Source: Spongospora subterranea f. sp. subterranea (lineage: Eukaryota > Endomyxa: Phytomyxea > Phytomyxea > Plasmodiophorida). From it: DNA of 55,509 nt. The notes beneath the pieces are model-generated. The model was not told the origin of the DNA, did no database searches, and saw only the letters and a list, made by a program, of their open reading frames with translations. This document shows, one piece after another, positions 12,714 to 25,783 of the stretch; within the stretch, counting starts at the first letter, position 1; each line of letters begins with the position of its first letter. A program made the translations under genes and the position numbers. The stretch is taken from the NCBI GenBank assembly GCA_049724395.1, contig JAUGWO010000019.1, forward strand, positions 1 through 55,509, read 5' to 3'.

Positions 12714-14103
12714 TCAACCTTTGTTAGGATTTTCGAGTTTGCTGAGCTGTTCTTGACTGGCTTTTTCCACATCGTCATCAACGAACTCGTTGACACCCTT
12801 GATCTCCGGACAGTAGTGCTTCAGCATGCTTTCGATTCCGCTCTTCAGCGTGAGCGACGAGCTCGGACAGCCAACGCACGAGCCCTGCAGCTGAACCATT
12901 ACGTAGCCTATGACAAAAACATGAAATGTCACGTTCAGCGGGATGAAAAAATCACATAGAATGGAAATGGCAACAATAGACGAGATCATGAAATGAGATT
13001 ACCGTCACGAAAGCCATGATAAACTATGTCGCCACCATCTTCTTGAACATAAGGCCGAATTCTCTAAATAAAAGCACGAAAATCAGTAAAGAACAGATCG
13101 ATGAAAATACACAGAACAAGCAATTGCTCCATTGGATGAAAACAAAATCCACCAAGAGAAATAGAAGACACCAGGTAAGCAACTCTGAAAGCAATGGTAA
13201 AAGTGGGGACCAACTGGAAAGACCGATTCACAATAGCACCAATAAGGAACAGCGCGAATTAGCAGCGAATAACATTATACCAGAGAAGATAAGAACACGA
13301 AGAAAAATTGCACGAAAAGGGCAATTGAAAACAAATGCAAAAACGAACAGTTTCAATGAGCTCTTTGATAAGTGCGACAGTATCGGAATCGTCTTCTGAT
13401 ATGAGAGTGCCCTGGTTGGGATCTTCTGAAGCGGAATCTTCACGCACCACAGGCTGGCCGCTGGCGAAGAAATCCTCCATGCTGGCGAAAATATCGGGCT
13501 TCAATAGCGGCCAGCGAGAAGCATCAGAAATTGTGACCGCCACAAAATCCCCTACACCATGGAGCGATAAGTGTCATGAACGTTGACCAACAATACAGTA
13601 GATTTTTTCAGCAACGCGAATTGAATTAGTTGGTGAATTTCTACAACCGATTTATCAGTATCAAGAATAACTCAAACAGCGTTTGCCGGTACCAAATAAT
13701 CAACAAAAAACGACGGTAAGAAAAAAAAGCGACAGATGTTGTTCGCGATTAAAATGTTCGAGATCATGGGGAAAAACAGCAGAAATGACATATGCTGATG
13801 GAGAAATATATGATGACCTGCAATCAAAACGTTCTTCACGTCGGGATGTTTAAACAATGCTCGGGCCAAAGGTGAGGCCTGTGCTGCACGGAAAGACACA
13901 AAATTAGCGGTCGATGACCCCTGTAGAAGCTGTCGCCTGGCAGAGACAAATGTGAGATTGCAATTCTGGTGAGGGATTTCTGTTGTTTGGCAATACCCGG
14001 GAACAAATTTCAGGCTCGATGGGTTCGGTGTCGACTCAACCTGAATAAACAGCGATCGCCAACCCTGACGTAGGCGCCCCAGTGTCGCCCTCAACGGCTG
14101 CAT
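12714..14103 (-). CDS. NFU1: Mitochondrial Fe-S cluster carrier NFU1 (Nfu family)
   Basis: NFU1 transfers [4Fe-4S] clusters to lipoyl synthase and other mitochondrial enzymes. Five exons join in frame: 14103-13997, 13936-13818, 13551-13349, 13063-13003 and 12907-12714, giving 227 residues. After a basic, Arg-rich presequence (about residues 1-20) comes the Nfu N-terminal domain: TPNPSSLKF near 25, SPLAR near 60 and [17 protein letters not shown] near 95. Then comes the NifU-like domain with [12 protein letters not shown] (144-155) and the cluster-binding C174-x2-C177 in GSCVGCPSS. Introns are 61-285 bp, and one ends in TCATAG. An upstream in-frame ATG at 14208 would add 35 residues; I chose 14103 because it gives a compact targeting peptide. 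The length is normal for fungi and no damage is seen. Confidence 0.95.
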
Positions 14104-14208
14104 CTTGACGAGGCCCAAACAGGATCTACCGAAATCGCTCGCCAAGTTCAAGTCGCGACTATAGTGTAATCTGTGGCCGCGCAGAGCGCCACCGCACACA
14201 GATGACAC

Positions 14209-17200
14209 ATTGTTCCATATTGCGCCACTTCACGGGCTACTCACCATTTATTTACAAAGTAATTTCCAATGTCATTTTGCAGCTGTGATCGTGTTTCACA
14301 ACAGACGGTCTCTCGAATTCCAGCTATGAAATAAACCATTTGTTGCTGTTTTACTCGTTGCACTACCATTTCGAATGTATTCAAGATGCCGTCGCCTTCA
14401 GACCAACCAAACTTGACAATTGCATCGGGGCCCAGGGCGACACCTCAGCGTACAAACTTAGGAAATTGAATCAGATAAGGGTTCGTCAGGCTTCGTCTAC
14501 ACTGCTTCAGTGTGTTCATTTGTCTTTTCCGATGTCGCGACTTGTACAAGAAATTGGAGCGAACAACCACGTTCGACGATGATCTTGGTCGTTATTCCAT
14601 GTGTCGTCCCCATAACTTGACGGTAGGTCAGTTCTGGAGATCGGGTTGAGTTTAGGCACGCGTGACGTTGGGCGATAAGGAAGTGAACGGCTTCAACAGA
14701 AGCTCAGACCTAACGAGCAAACTCCCCCACACCTCGCCATCAATATCAGTTTGGTCTGTTTCGTTGAGTTTGAGATGATATGTTTTGCATTCAATGGCAA
14801 AATTGAGAAGAAACGAATGGTTATCGGACCGCTGGATAAATCAGGTAAGACCGTTGAACCAGCTGTTTTGAACAAAGTTTGGATGAGTCGAGCAAACGTC
14901 TAATCAAATCCGACTTTTCACGATCGACACATCACCAAGTCACCGTTAATGTCGGGCATCAGAGCTAAAAAACAGTTCTTCGAAAGCGACGATGGATATT
15001 GTGGCGTCTGTAAACTAGCACACATGTCTTTGTTGGTCTGGATGGAACAAGGGTTGTTTTCGAAAAGTATTTTCGGTCGAGGAAGCGGCTGTCACTACAT
15101 TTCACGCCCATCACGATGATCGTCGCCATCGAGGTGTCGCCAGTCGTTAGGTTCTTTTGTGGCAACAGCATGAACGTCATTGACAGCTGCTTTCATTTTC
15201 ACTATATAATCTTCATTAACCCAGCCCTTGTCCCAATCGGTACAAGTTTTTCAGTGCCTAATTGCATTGTTGGAGCTCTGAGGCCGATAGTCGGATATTA
15301 TTCAGTGATTTACCATCTTTGATAAAGGGTGACCGTCTCGTTAACAAAACTGACAATGAGAAACGGTCAGCAGTCTCCAACTTCAACACCTTGGCACCAA
15401 ATCCTTTGATTCTCAACTTGGCCTTCTCCGTCCATCCTATCTAGACCGATTTCCCGGTTTGAAGTGAGAAAAAACTCCAATTTCTGCGAGTCGTTTTGCC
15501 GACGTATCAGCGCCGTCTTCGATTGTCGGTTAGTCATTTGTCTACAGTACGACAAATTAGTCGCCGCACAGTATGAGAGAATCTAAGGCTGTTAAAGAAG
15601 CCTGACCTCGCCCGATGAAATGATGTTAACGAGTCAACTTGTGGTAGTCCCCTCGTTCCAAACACTACATCGTTGCAATTAGATTGAAAATACCGACCGA
15701 AGCCGAACTACCGTTGTCATTAATACTACAGCTAAACTACTTGGAATCAACTTACCTTATTGATTTCCTTCTAGACTTGACAGTGATGATTCGTATTCCT
15801 GAAATGGTATTCTTTGCGCATTTAAGGCAGTTAAACCTTCGTTGCTGCCTAGGGCTCTGAGAGATTGCACTAGAAATTGCAGCATATGAATAGCGACGGT
15901 CAATGAAACCTTGCTTGAAAGAATACGTTCTAGTGTACTAGTCGAATTTGATTTGTTTTGGTCAGGCTTCGTTGATGACCATAATTAACCCCAGCAACAT
16001 GGGCACATTCTGCAAACTGATCCGATTGTTCATGGACCATTGATAATAGTATAATCGACAAGGCACAAGCATATTGAGAAAGCAACACGCATTCGAGTTC
16101 CATACTGCAAACTTGGAATTGCTGTGGTTAAATTCTTATCATGATTACAGACCCAATGTGCCAGTCGACGATCATGTACTGTCTAGTTAACCCTTGTTTT
16201 ATCTTGCAGCAACTCAAACTTGGTAGGTTAAAACTGAAATTTTAAGAATGGCGCTGGGTTTACAATAAAAATGCACCGTGTTCCTTGGAGTATTTGCTAA
16301 TCGCTGCTGTAGTGAGACGAGGCTCTTTTAAAGCAGAACGCGGTCCAATGATCCAGGCCAATTATGCTTGGGCCGTATATCAGCGTGTGGTGATTGTGTA
16401 CAGAATACGAGAAGGGCAGGGACATGAGAAGGCGAGAGATAGAGAAAGGGCGAGAACACAAGAGGAATGGATTCAAGTGGGGAGTATTTGAAGGTTGTGA
16501 TTGGCAACTTGGCACCAGAGGACGGTCAGGCACTACATCCCCCAAAAGGATCGCACCCTACTTCTATTGTCCTCTACATGAATACATTCGATTTATTGGG
16601 TCATGGTGAACATTTCACTTCACACTTTCGCCAGCTAATTGATTTTGGAAATGTGTATGTGAATCCGCATTCCACAATGGGCCTCCAATGAGTTTTGCGC
16701 TGATGAACCTAGGGCAAAGCGGAATCGTCGGTCAGTTGTTGATCTTCGAGTGTACCAAACTAATTTCTCGAAACGTCCGGTTTATCCGATTGCCTATTCA
16801 GCGGGCACTTATCTGAAGGCGCGTTCATGCCGTTTCAATGCTTTGAAAGGTTTTTGGCAGTTTCACCGGCTTCGATTGCTCCAGATGTCGCTATGAGTGC
16901 TCCATCATATCGAATCTTGATAAATATCGGTGCCACATGATGGTATCAGTGGTGTCCAGAATCCAGCACCTCGATAATGAGGTTGGACATATTTGCGGTT
17001 GAGCATGACTCCTGGATGTGATTAACCTAATACCGATCTTGGAAATCACGGATCGCGTCATGTGGTACCGATAAACTCTCAATACACAATACGAAAGGAG
17101 CCCTTTCATCGATACCATACAAAAATCGAGCGAGTGTTAATCAATACCAAGTGACAACGTTTGCAACAATCCAATTCTCAACTGACAGCCTTGACAAGAC

Positions 17201-17600
17201 AGAATTTCCATCGCCCATCCATAAAATGACTTCAAAAACCTCTCCCAGACAACTTCATGGTTGTGTGGCGATATTTTGAACTAAGCCATCCAAAACAATT
17301 TCGTGTTTACTGATCGATGGAAACTTCCTTGAAATAATCCAAGATCTGGACCCGTTTCCGCAAGAGTCAAATGTAAGGGGCTAAAAGGGCGCAATATTCG
17401 ACCGATCACGGTGATTTCAGTCCGGAACTACACTGGAGTGTACATGTGTACTGAGCGCCAATGTGAGTGGTCGACCGCACCTGACAAATAGTGCGCTTGT
17501 TCGATAGCGGAGTAAGCGGAGGCCGCTACGGCGAGTCTCTCACGATTGTCTGACTCAATATCATCGTTTGCAGCATAATCCTTATTAATTCGAATAAGGG
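14209..17600. other. Intergenic region between NFU1 and UPF1, no assignable gene
   Basis: About 3.4 kb. Plus-strand frames with protein-like composition occur at 14340-14582, 15262-15590 and 16467-16850. The last begins at an ATG after a purine-rich tract (16400-16460) and continues in a shifted frame past 16680. None shows a known motif. The 5' flank of UPF1 lies at the right end. These could be exons of one or more unknown genes, or decayed sequence. Confidence 0.3.
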
Positions 17601-20600
17601 ATGAACGCGTCATCCCTGGCTCAGGACCTGTCGTTCCTGTCGTTCGGGGGCGTCGATGACCATCGTCCGCTGGACGACGATGACGACGATGACGAGACCG
17701 AGGAACAGGTGACCTTGCCGCCGCATGCCTGCAGCTATTGCGGGGCCCACAATCCCGCCTGCGTGGTCCAATGTCGAACTTGCCAGCTGTGGTTCTGCAA
17801 TGGCAGCAATGGGACTGGTGGATCCCACATCATCTCGCATCTCGTCCGCAGTAAACACAAACGTGTCTCACTGCATCGAGATTCGCCCTTAGGCGATACG
17901 GCACTGGAATGCTATAACTGTTCGTGCAGTAATGTGTTCCTTTTAGGGTTTATTCCCGCCAAGCAGGTTTGTTCGTCTCGCAGACAGCTCTTCTTGTTGC
18001 GCGCGTGATGATTCAGCTCTTCTGATTTTTTTTTTCAGGAATCAGTCGTAGTTCTGCTCTGCCGTGAACCGTGCCTGAACATGTCCTCGATCAAAGAGAT
18101 GAATTGGGATGTTGATCAGTAATTTTTATCATATTTTGTGGGCTTTGTCTCTGGGTTTCTGACGGCCCTGGTAGATGGCTGCCGCTTATCAGTGATCGGT
18201 GTTTCTTACCATGGCTCGTGCAGCATCCCTCTGAAACTGTGCGTAATTTTATTTTCAATTTTTTCCGCTTTCGATTTGCTGTCGGATCAAATGATTGCTA
18301 CCGTTTTAACGTGTCTTACCGATCTAATTTGATCTGAATTTGTAGGAGATGCTCGCTGCTCGCAGCGTCTCAGCTCAACAAATATCCAAACTGGAAGAGT
18401 TACGTCAGACCAAACCAGATGCCACCTTAGACGATCTCGAACGCCCCGGCGTTGATGATGAACCCGAGCCAGTTCAGGTACTCTTTTTTCTAATTGAAGT
18501 CTTTTTTTTTGTGAAGACTTGCTCTAGGTTCGATACACTGATGCGTATCAGTATCAGCGCGTGTTTGATACTTTGATAAAACTTGAGGGCGATTACGATA
18601 GACGCATGAAAGAATCGCAGACGCAATTAGGCATCAATGTGAAATGGGATATCGCCCTTAATACACATTTACTAGGTATGCTTGTAATTCATCAGCAGCT
18701 CGTTCAAATGTTTGTCTCATGCTGTGGTTGCGCTGTTTTACGATTTCTGTGTTCACTGCATTCGTCGTGTTCTTGCTCCGGTCTTTAACTAAGGGTGCAA
18801 ATTTTCAAATAGTGTTGTGCATGCCATTGGAATGTCAAACTTACCTTCCACACAGTCTATTTCCAACTCAGTCGACGGGATGGTCCCGAGCTCAAAGTTG
18901 TGATTGGAGATGAACTTGTGCTGCGTTATCCTGGAGACGGTGCTCGTGGTCCATGGGAGTGTCGTGGGCAGGTACAGTTGTCTGTAAATATATTTTAAAT
19001 ATCGGAGGCACCAATCAGTTTACAGTTCATTACCTTCACATAATCGATAGACTGTTTTCTTACTTGTTTGCTCAGGTTACGCAGATTACTTTGAACGAAG
19101 AGGTGGTCTTAGAGCTGAAGTCCAAGAAAGATGCTCCAACCGATCAAACTTTTGGATTTAGTGTTGATTTCGTATGGAAGCCTACCTCTTTCGAGCGCAT
19201 GCATATGGCTCTTAAACGATTTCTTTTGGATGAATATTCATTAACTGGTCAGAACTTGAATTTCTTACTGAATGTTCAAGCCACTCTTTTTGTTATTGAG
19301 TATTCTGTTCAACGGAGTTTACAAACTGTTGTTATGGTTTATAATTTCGTTTTATTCGCATTAAATGTTTCCTTGGCTGTGTAAATCATAGTTTCGCCAA
19401 TATCATTTCCGGGAGCGTGGACGCTCTCCTTAACTCCAGTTTCCTTATTTTCCGTCTCAGGCTACTTGTTTCACTTGATTCTTGGCCATGATGTCGAACC
19501 TCAGACAATTCGAGGAGCCTTGCTTCCGACAGACTTATCGGCTCCTAATATTCCAATGCTTAATCCATCTCAAATTGCAGCTGTCAAATCAGTGATCCAA
19601 AAGCCCTTGTCTCTTATTCAGGTAGATTCTTGTTTTCTTCATATACCCAGGTCGCTTTTTACGTCGTCATTACCTGCGTCCTTAAATCTTGAATTTTGCT
19701 ATGGTTGTTTTTAGTCCTTCAGAGGGCTATTTCGTCAATTAGACATCCGATGTCAAATTCATTGCTCTTTCCTGATTGTAGGGTCCTCCTGGAACCGGTA
19801 AAACTGTTAACTTCCGCCACTATTGTTTACCACCTATCGCAACGTAACCAAAAGTCAGGTATTACAAAAGGCAGTTGCTTTTGCTTTTCGTTGTGCTAAA
19901 TTCAAAAAAATTCTAGGTCAAGTCCTTGTTTGTGCTCCTTCGAACATTGCCGTTGATCAGCTCGCGGAGAAGATTCACCTTACAGGGCTGAAGGTTGTAC
20001 GTTTGTGTGCTAAGTCACGAGAAGCCGTTGATACGCAAGTCAAATTTCTGACCTTACACGATCTGGTTCGCACCTTAGCGTCTCAGAACAATAACGAACT
20101 TCACAAGCTCACATTGCTCAAGGTATTTTTTCAAATTTGCTGTGCCCTCTTGTTTTTGAATTCTCTTTTCATCTGGAATTTTTTCATCAGCAAACGTGAA
20201 AATCGTTCTCTCAACTGGTTTCAAATTTCTGAGTCGTTGTTAGTTTCGGTTTTCTTGAGTAGCCCCATCTGCTTCTAACCTATGACTTCAGGATCAATTG
20301 GGTGAATTATCCTCCCGCGATGAAAAACGTTTCAAACACCTCAATCGAATTGCGGAGCGAGAAATTTTGCAAAATGCTGACGTGATATGCTGCACGTGTG
20401 CCGGCAGCGGTGATCCCAGGTTGAAAAATTTCAGGTCCGTGCTGTACTGTTTGTCAACCCAAGATCATTGTTATTTGTAAGGATTTGTTCATGCCATGTT
20501 CGTGCTTAGGTTCCGTCAAGTCCTTATCGATGAATCTACTCAAGCAACCGAACCGGAGTGCTTGGTCCCCATCGTTCGTGGTGCTAAACAGGTTCGGCAT

Positions 20601-23023
20601 CTTTTTTGTTTACCTTCGTATTTTCCATCACATCTCTGCAGTCAACGTTTTTGAATCTGCGCAATCATATATTTTTTTTAATTTTGGATTTTTTCAGGTT
20701 GTTCTAGTTGGAGATCATTGTCAGCTTGGCCCTGTTGTGATGTGCAAAAAGGCGGCCCAAGCAGGATTCGACCGCTCTCTTTTTGAACGACTAATATTGT
20801 TGGGTATTCGCCCCATTCGTTTACAGGTAGGTTGATTCGTAGGTTTCCCTTCATTGTTGCCCAGAGTAGTCGTATCCTTAATTTGAATGGTTATGTGTTT
20901 AACTCCAGTCTTTGATTCTACGTTGAGGTTTTTGTGATTTGGCACATTTTTTCCAGTTTTTTTTTCTTTCATTTTTTGTTGTTTGGAGCTTCTGTATTCT
21001 TGAATTCAATTTTCGTTATTGTCCTGTTTAGGTCCAATACCGGATGCATCCCTGCCTATCGCTGTTCCCTTCTACCACCTTTTACGAAGGTAGTCTGCAG
21101 AATGGAGTTACCGAAGAACAACGGCTGCAGCTTGATGTAGGTGGTTTCATTGTGGGAGTCTTGCTTTTTCGTTTAAGTGCCAACATTCGTAAATTCAACG
21201 TGTTCATAGTTTGCGACTGACGCAACAATTCTGTTCAAAATACTCAACTCTTCGATTGTTTTTTATCAACTTTCTTTTTGCTCATCGTATTTTTTTTGTG
21301 AATGGACCTTCGGTTTACAGCTCCCTTCGTTTTCAGATTAGTTTCCCGTGGCCCATTCCAGACCAGCCAATGATGTTTTACGCTGCCAATGGGCTCGAAG
21401 AGCTGTCTTCCTCCGGTACCTCTTATTTGAACCGAATTGAGGCGACCATGGTCGAGAAGTTGGTCACCACATTCCTCAATGGTGGCTGCAGCCCAGATCA
21501 GGTTTTTTTTTTCGACTTCATGGACCGTGCTTCCGTAAGTTTTTTTTGATCAGATCGGCGTTATTACGCCTTATGAAGGTCAACGTGCTTTCATTGTCTC
21601 ATACATGTTACGAAGGTAAATCATTCGCGTCCCGTTCTAACTCACTATGCTGATGTTGTAACAGCGGTCCATTACGTAAATCGCTTTACGAAGCCATTGA
21701 AGTGGCAAGCGTGGACGCATTCCAGGTCTGCCTCTCATTTTGTTTTGTTATTGGTTTCAATCAAATCAGTTTTTCGTGTTCTTGGTTTTTTTATTTCTGC
21801 CGTCGTTTGAAGCAGGTTTTAAATCCTAATTCATGTTCCTTTTCTTTTTCTGAATTCAGTCGCATAGGGTCGAGAGAAGGATTACATTATTATGTCAAGT
21901 GTGCGAAGTAACGAAGCACAGGTTTGGAAATTGATATATATATTTTTTTGTTCTGCTGATCTTCTCATTTTGGTCTTGTTCATAGGGTATCGGTTTTCTC
22001 AATGATTCCGCGACGTCTCAATGTTGCCCTGACTCGGGCTAAATTCGGCCTGGTCGTACTTGGCAATCCGCGCGTTTTATCGCGTTCCGTTTTGTGGAAT
22101 AATTTATTGCATCATTTCAAAGAGTGTGACACCCTTGTAGAGGGACCTATCAACAACTTACAAGTTTCTGTTATGAAGTTTGACCGGCCCAGAAAGTACC
22201 TCAATAGGTCTGTTATTTTAAAAACCACATTGTTGCTTCAAATCAATTTCAATCTCACTGTTGTTTTTGCATCTGTGTCTTCTAGTTAGGTTTGCTGCTT
22301 GTTTCTTTTCCGCTTTTGACTGATGGTTCAGGTTCATGCCATTCCGGAGTGGAGGCTCTGCAGAGGAGGGTCCTGAAGACATGTCGGCCGCCGCTGACGC
22401 TGATGATTATTCACGCGACCTTCCGTCTGGTGGCCGAGGCGCTCCAGATAGTGCTGCTCGTCGTCCGATTGGGTTGGTTCACACGTTTACTGCACCTTCC
22501 TTCTTTAAGCTGCCTGAATTTTCATTTGTAATTTTTTTTCCTCTAGCTTTATCGCGATGCTGCATACTGCACCAAGGTTAATGTATTTAGATCTGACTTT
22601 GATATTGTGCTCAGTCCTTCGAATGGCGTGTCTCGTCCATCGGGTACCTATATGACCTCCGCACATCAGTCGATGATCGGACAGACCGGTTCCAACGGCA
22701 ATGTCTATGCTTCTCACGGTTCGGCGCCTGTCTATGCGTACGCGCACCCCGGTGTCATCGACCCATCTGTGTCGCATCGTCAGCGACAACGCCCTATGCC
22801 GTCCAATGCGAACAGCGTTCCTCCTCCTTCCTCAACTGCACAGTTAATGACACAGGTACTTCAAAACTGTGTTGCTTTTTTACACGAATATTGTTTGTTG
22901 ACATTTTTTTTTTCTATTTGCTTATTTTCCAATTTCGCTTAGGAAACCTGCGGATCTCTACAATCCCAGTTGGATGACGATTATGGTCTGAGCCAATCGC
23001 AGGATCTCGACGATCACTTTTGA
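17601..23023 (+). CDS. UPF1: ATP-dependent RNA helicase UPF1 (Nam7/RENT1), nonsense-mediated decay
   Basis: UPF1 is the SF1 helicase that drives nonsense-mediated mRNA decay in the cytoplasm. I resolve 22 exons, first 17601-17966 and last 22943-23023, with 21 short introns, giving 1025 residues. Order: acidic N-terminus; Cys/His-rich UPF2-binding domain from HACSYCG (about 43) to residue 160; 1B insert; Walker A GPPGTGKT (414-421); DEST box (562-565); QYRMHP; motif VI with NVALTRAK near 787; and a C-terminal tail ending [11 protein letters not shown], with SQ sites like those SMG1 phosphorylates in animals. Exon phases agree throughout, except for one surplus A at 19809-19810, just after Walker A, and one surplus T at 22006-22007, in FLNDPRRLN. 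Removing either restores both frame and homology. The start ATG opens the only frame with the Cys/His domain. Confidence 0.98.
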
Positions 23024-24029
23024 ATCGTTGGTCGGGACAAGACTGCATCTATTTGCGGCCTTATTGTTTCGTATGGCCCAACATACGTACTGCCGATTTG
23101 TCGTATGTGTGCTTTCTTGTTCTGTTAACGGGTTTACGACGGCGGCTCCGTGGTTGGGGTCCGATGCAATGAACTTAATAAATCATTAAAGATTTATCAA
23201 ACCTTTTCAAATGGTATTTTTTCGCGGCATACCATTTCCCAAAAAACAGCATGGCTTTCTGATGAATATTTGAACTGTTCTTCTTAGTTCGTCCGATTCG
23301 ATAAACCCCATATCACATACGCTGTCTCCACAGTTCGCAATGGCAGTTCTGGTTTATATTTGCTGTCAGACAAGGATATATCAACGCAATAATTGCACTA
23401 CCCAAATGACAGCAAAGGGGAAAGAAACGAATCCGAATCAACCGCCTGCGATTCAGCTCCACATCAATGAACCCACGGCTTCACCTCAATGACTTTGCAG
23501 AGATGGCTCAGGCCTAACAAGTTCTCACGCGCTGGCACTCCCTTACCCAGATATCCCTTGGCAAAGGGATTCCCATTCCCTTGAACTACATCGATGCCTT
23601 CCCAATCGAATTTCGCTTTATCTTCTTGATCACATTAGTTCCAAACAAAGCGTGCCCTACTCAAGAGCCATTCACTTTTGCAGTTGATTCCCTATGAATT
23701 CAGACACTCCTCCTCAAACACGTTGCGCTGCCCGAACTGAGCGTTGCGCAGGTCGGGACAGAATGGATGGCGATCACTGTCTGGAAACAAGGGCGTCGAC
23801 AGATCTCAAAAATTCGTTCAGGGCCTTGTGAAGAAGGTTAACGGCAACCAGGACGTCCAGATTCGCAACTGAGGCGATGAGTCCACAACAGGTTTATTGT
23901 CTATTGGTTCATTGGGATTACCTGGATAGGACGTGAAGATTGATTACAGTTGATAGTGAACCAGTCATAGTGGGTCGATCACAGACAGTCACTTGATTGA
24001 ACACAAATAAGTTCAACAGAGCAAATTAC
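23024..24029 (+). other. 3' flank of UPF1 and a coding-like remnant
   Basis: Right of UPF1 (AATAAA-like AATAAATCATTAAA at about 23178) lies a plus-strand stretch, about 23405-23875, that reads like conserved protein in pieces: DFAEMAQA, then TRWHSLTQISLGKGIPIPL, EFRFIFLI, and LSVAQVGTEWMAITVWKQG. The pieces are split by in-frame stops and frame changes, and I do not recognise the family. It is either a pseudogene or an error-affected exon set, possibly belonging to the TPR gene downstream. Confidence 0.35.
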
Positions 24030-24762
24030 ATGGTCGATTATCAAAAATGGGAAATAATGGCAAAACAAGAGGAACAAAGGGAGCAGGAGGAACTAGAGGC
24101 ACTGAAGGCCGAACGGCATAAAGCATATATAAAATCACAGGAAGAAAAGGCCAAGAAGTTGGGCCATCAACACGATCCTAATCAGCGCATGTCGACGTGC
24201 GGTTGCTCCCTATACTGATCCAGCGAAAGCAGCAGCCGCAAATACCGACGACATGCCTCTGGCCGAAAGAAATCTGTTGAAAATCGAGGCGATCAAGGCG
24301 GCGAAAACCGATGGAAACCGCCTATTCAAAGAAGGGAATCTGGAGCTGTGCGCGAAAGTCTACGAACGTGGGACGTTGATCTGTAATGGAGCGTACGGAA
24401 TGACCGACGCCCAAACCGATCAGGTCCAGGAGCTGGAGCTGCTCCTCGACCTGAACATGGCCCAAGTTCGTCTGCGCCAGCAGCAGTGGACGGAGGCGAT
24501 CTCGCAGTGCAAGATGGCGCTGAGCCTAGATCCGCAATGCGTTAAGGCGCACTTCAGAATCGCGTTGGCCTACCAGGGCATGGGCGAGTACGATCTGGCC
24601 AACCAGGCGCTGGACAAGGCCATGGCGTGCGCCAAGTTAACCGAGCAGAAGGCGATGATCGCTGGCAAACGCGAACAGATCGCGCTTCTGACGAAAAAGC
24701 AACTGAAACAGGAGCGGCAAACCCTACGAGAAATGTCACTGCGATTGCATAAAAATCAATGA
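24030..24762 (+). CDS. TPR-domain protein with charged N-terminal coiled coil (co-chaperone-like)
   Basis: The ATG at 24030 opens a frame with a Glu/Lys-rich helix (residues 5-45, starting YQKWEIMAKQEEQREQEE). At 24201-24202 a doubled G shifts the frame. With one G the frame runs on as VAPYTDPAKAAAANTDD into the TPR part, giving 243 residues. The TPR part (from about 85) has a long first repeat with DGNRLFKEGN and then tandem helices ending ALDKAMACAKLTEQKAM. The layout resembles the TPR modules of HSP90/HSP70 co-chaperones and FKBP-type proteins, but no peptidyl-prolyl isomerase domain is present. The partner is inferred only. It is convergent with CENP-A, the stop codons lying 68 bp apart. 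An alternative is a shorter protein starting at the ATG at 24253. Confidence 0.75.
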
Positions 24763-24830
24763 TGAATATCCGAATAATGGCGTTGCCTCGAGTTTATTTA
24801 AGACGGATGGGTTTTGGGAAAACAGATGGA

Positions 24831-25265
24831 TCATGCACGAGCGGCCCCTCGAATGCGTCTGGCCAAATGTATGTCTCTTGGCATGATCGTCACTCTCTTC
24901 CCATGGATGGCGCACAGGTTGCTGTCTTCGAATAGATGGACGAGATAGGCCTCAGCCGCTTCTTGCATCGCCATCAGCGCCTCCCCTTGCCATCGCCATT
25001 CTCCACCGGAATGTGACGAAAAATGTGCCGACGCAATTTCGCGGACCAGACGCGCGAAAGGCAGCCGTCGCAGCAACAGCTGGGTCGACTTTTGGTATTT
25101 CCGGATGTCCATCAAGGCTCTAGTTCCCGGGCGGTATCGGTGCGGCGGCTTGGGGGTTGCGGGAGCGGCAACTTTGGCCTGTTTCCGTGGCGTCTTTAGC
25201 ACCAGAGATTTACGGGGCTTTTTGGTTGGTGTTTTCGGTTTGGCGGTCAATTTCGTCCTGGCCAT
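24831..25265 (-). CDS. CENPA: Centromeric histone H3 variant (CENP-A/Cse4)
   Basis: A 144-residue intronless H3 family protein that would mark centromeric nucleosomes. The N-tail (1-42) is Lys/Pro-rich and keeps ARTK but differs from canonical H3 afterwards. The histone fold starts at [19 protein letters not shown] and ends [18 protein letters not shown] features: loop 1 and the start of helix 2 read [21 protein letters not shown], with the CENP-A-type Trp before Gln where H3 has Ser-Ser. The loop is about five residues longer than in H3 and about three longer than in human CENP-A. The start at 25265 is chosen because it gives the H3-like MARTK; an upstream in-frame ATG at 25337 is less likely. 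The stop lies 68 bp from the convergent TPR gene. Confidence 0.93.
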   Translation of the reverse strand: MARTKLTAKPKTPTKKPRKSLVLKTPRKQAKVAAPATPKPPHRYRPGTRALMDIRKYQKSTQLLLRRLPFARLVREIASAHFSSHSGGEWRWQGEALMAMQEAAEAYLVHLFEDSNLCAIHGKRVTIMPRDIHLARRIRGAARA

Positions 25266-25783
25266 CGTGACGTCGAATTTGGCCCCTTTGCCACGATGTG
25301 AAATATTCCAACCGATGAGGGTAACGCCACCCACCAATCAATATAAGTAGTACGATAAATTTGCGCCAAGAAATTTGCGACTGTGAGGAGGCGGCGCCAC
25401 ATTAACTGCTCACCTAGCACCCGGCACAGTGTGTGTGTACATAGACCAATTCCACGCCAAAAAACGCGCCATTTTAACGTGAGGTTCTGTCTGCGTTGCA
25501 TTAGACCGCAATGCAGAACATGATGCCTGGAAACCAGTATACTTTTCCAAAGCAAAACTATTGAGTTTGAATATTCGACAATATGGGGACACAAATTGCT
25601 CTGCTACATGAGCGATAAATAAGAACAAGTAAACTCCCACAAAACATTAATTTTGCAGAAAAAATACATTATGAGGCAAATCAAAATAGGCAACAGGGCG
25701 GATAGACATCAAAATTTTGGGGGAAAATGCTGCTGGTCAGCGACCATGTATTGAAGCTGGGCAGATCTATGGGCAAATGACGG
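25266..25783 (-). other. Spacer between PSMA6 and CENP-A
   Basis: This 518-bp gap holds the 3' flank of PSMA6 and the promoter region of CENP-A. Only short shadow frames are present, and no recognisable motif beyond AT-rich tracts. Confidence 0.5.

Noticed and set aside
13016-13399. 127-codon plus-strand ORF opposite NFU1
   Set aside because: It lies antisense to NFU1 exons and an intron, is Lys/Asn-rich by composition, and has no domain.
14340-17118. A gene between NFU1 and UPF1
   Set aside because: Open pieces exist, but they do not chain with consistent phase and have no recognisable motif.
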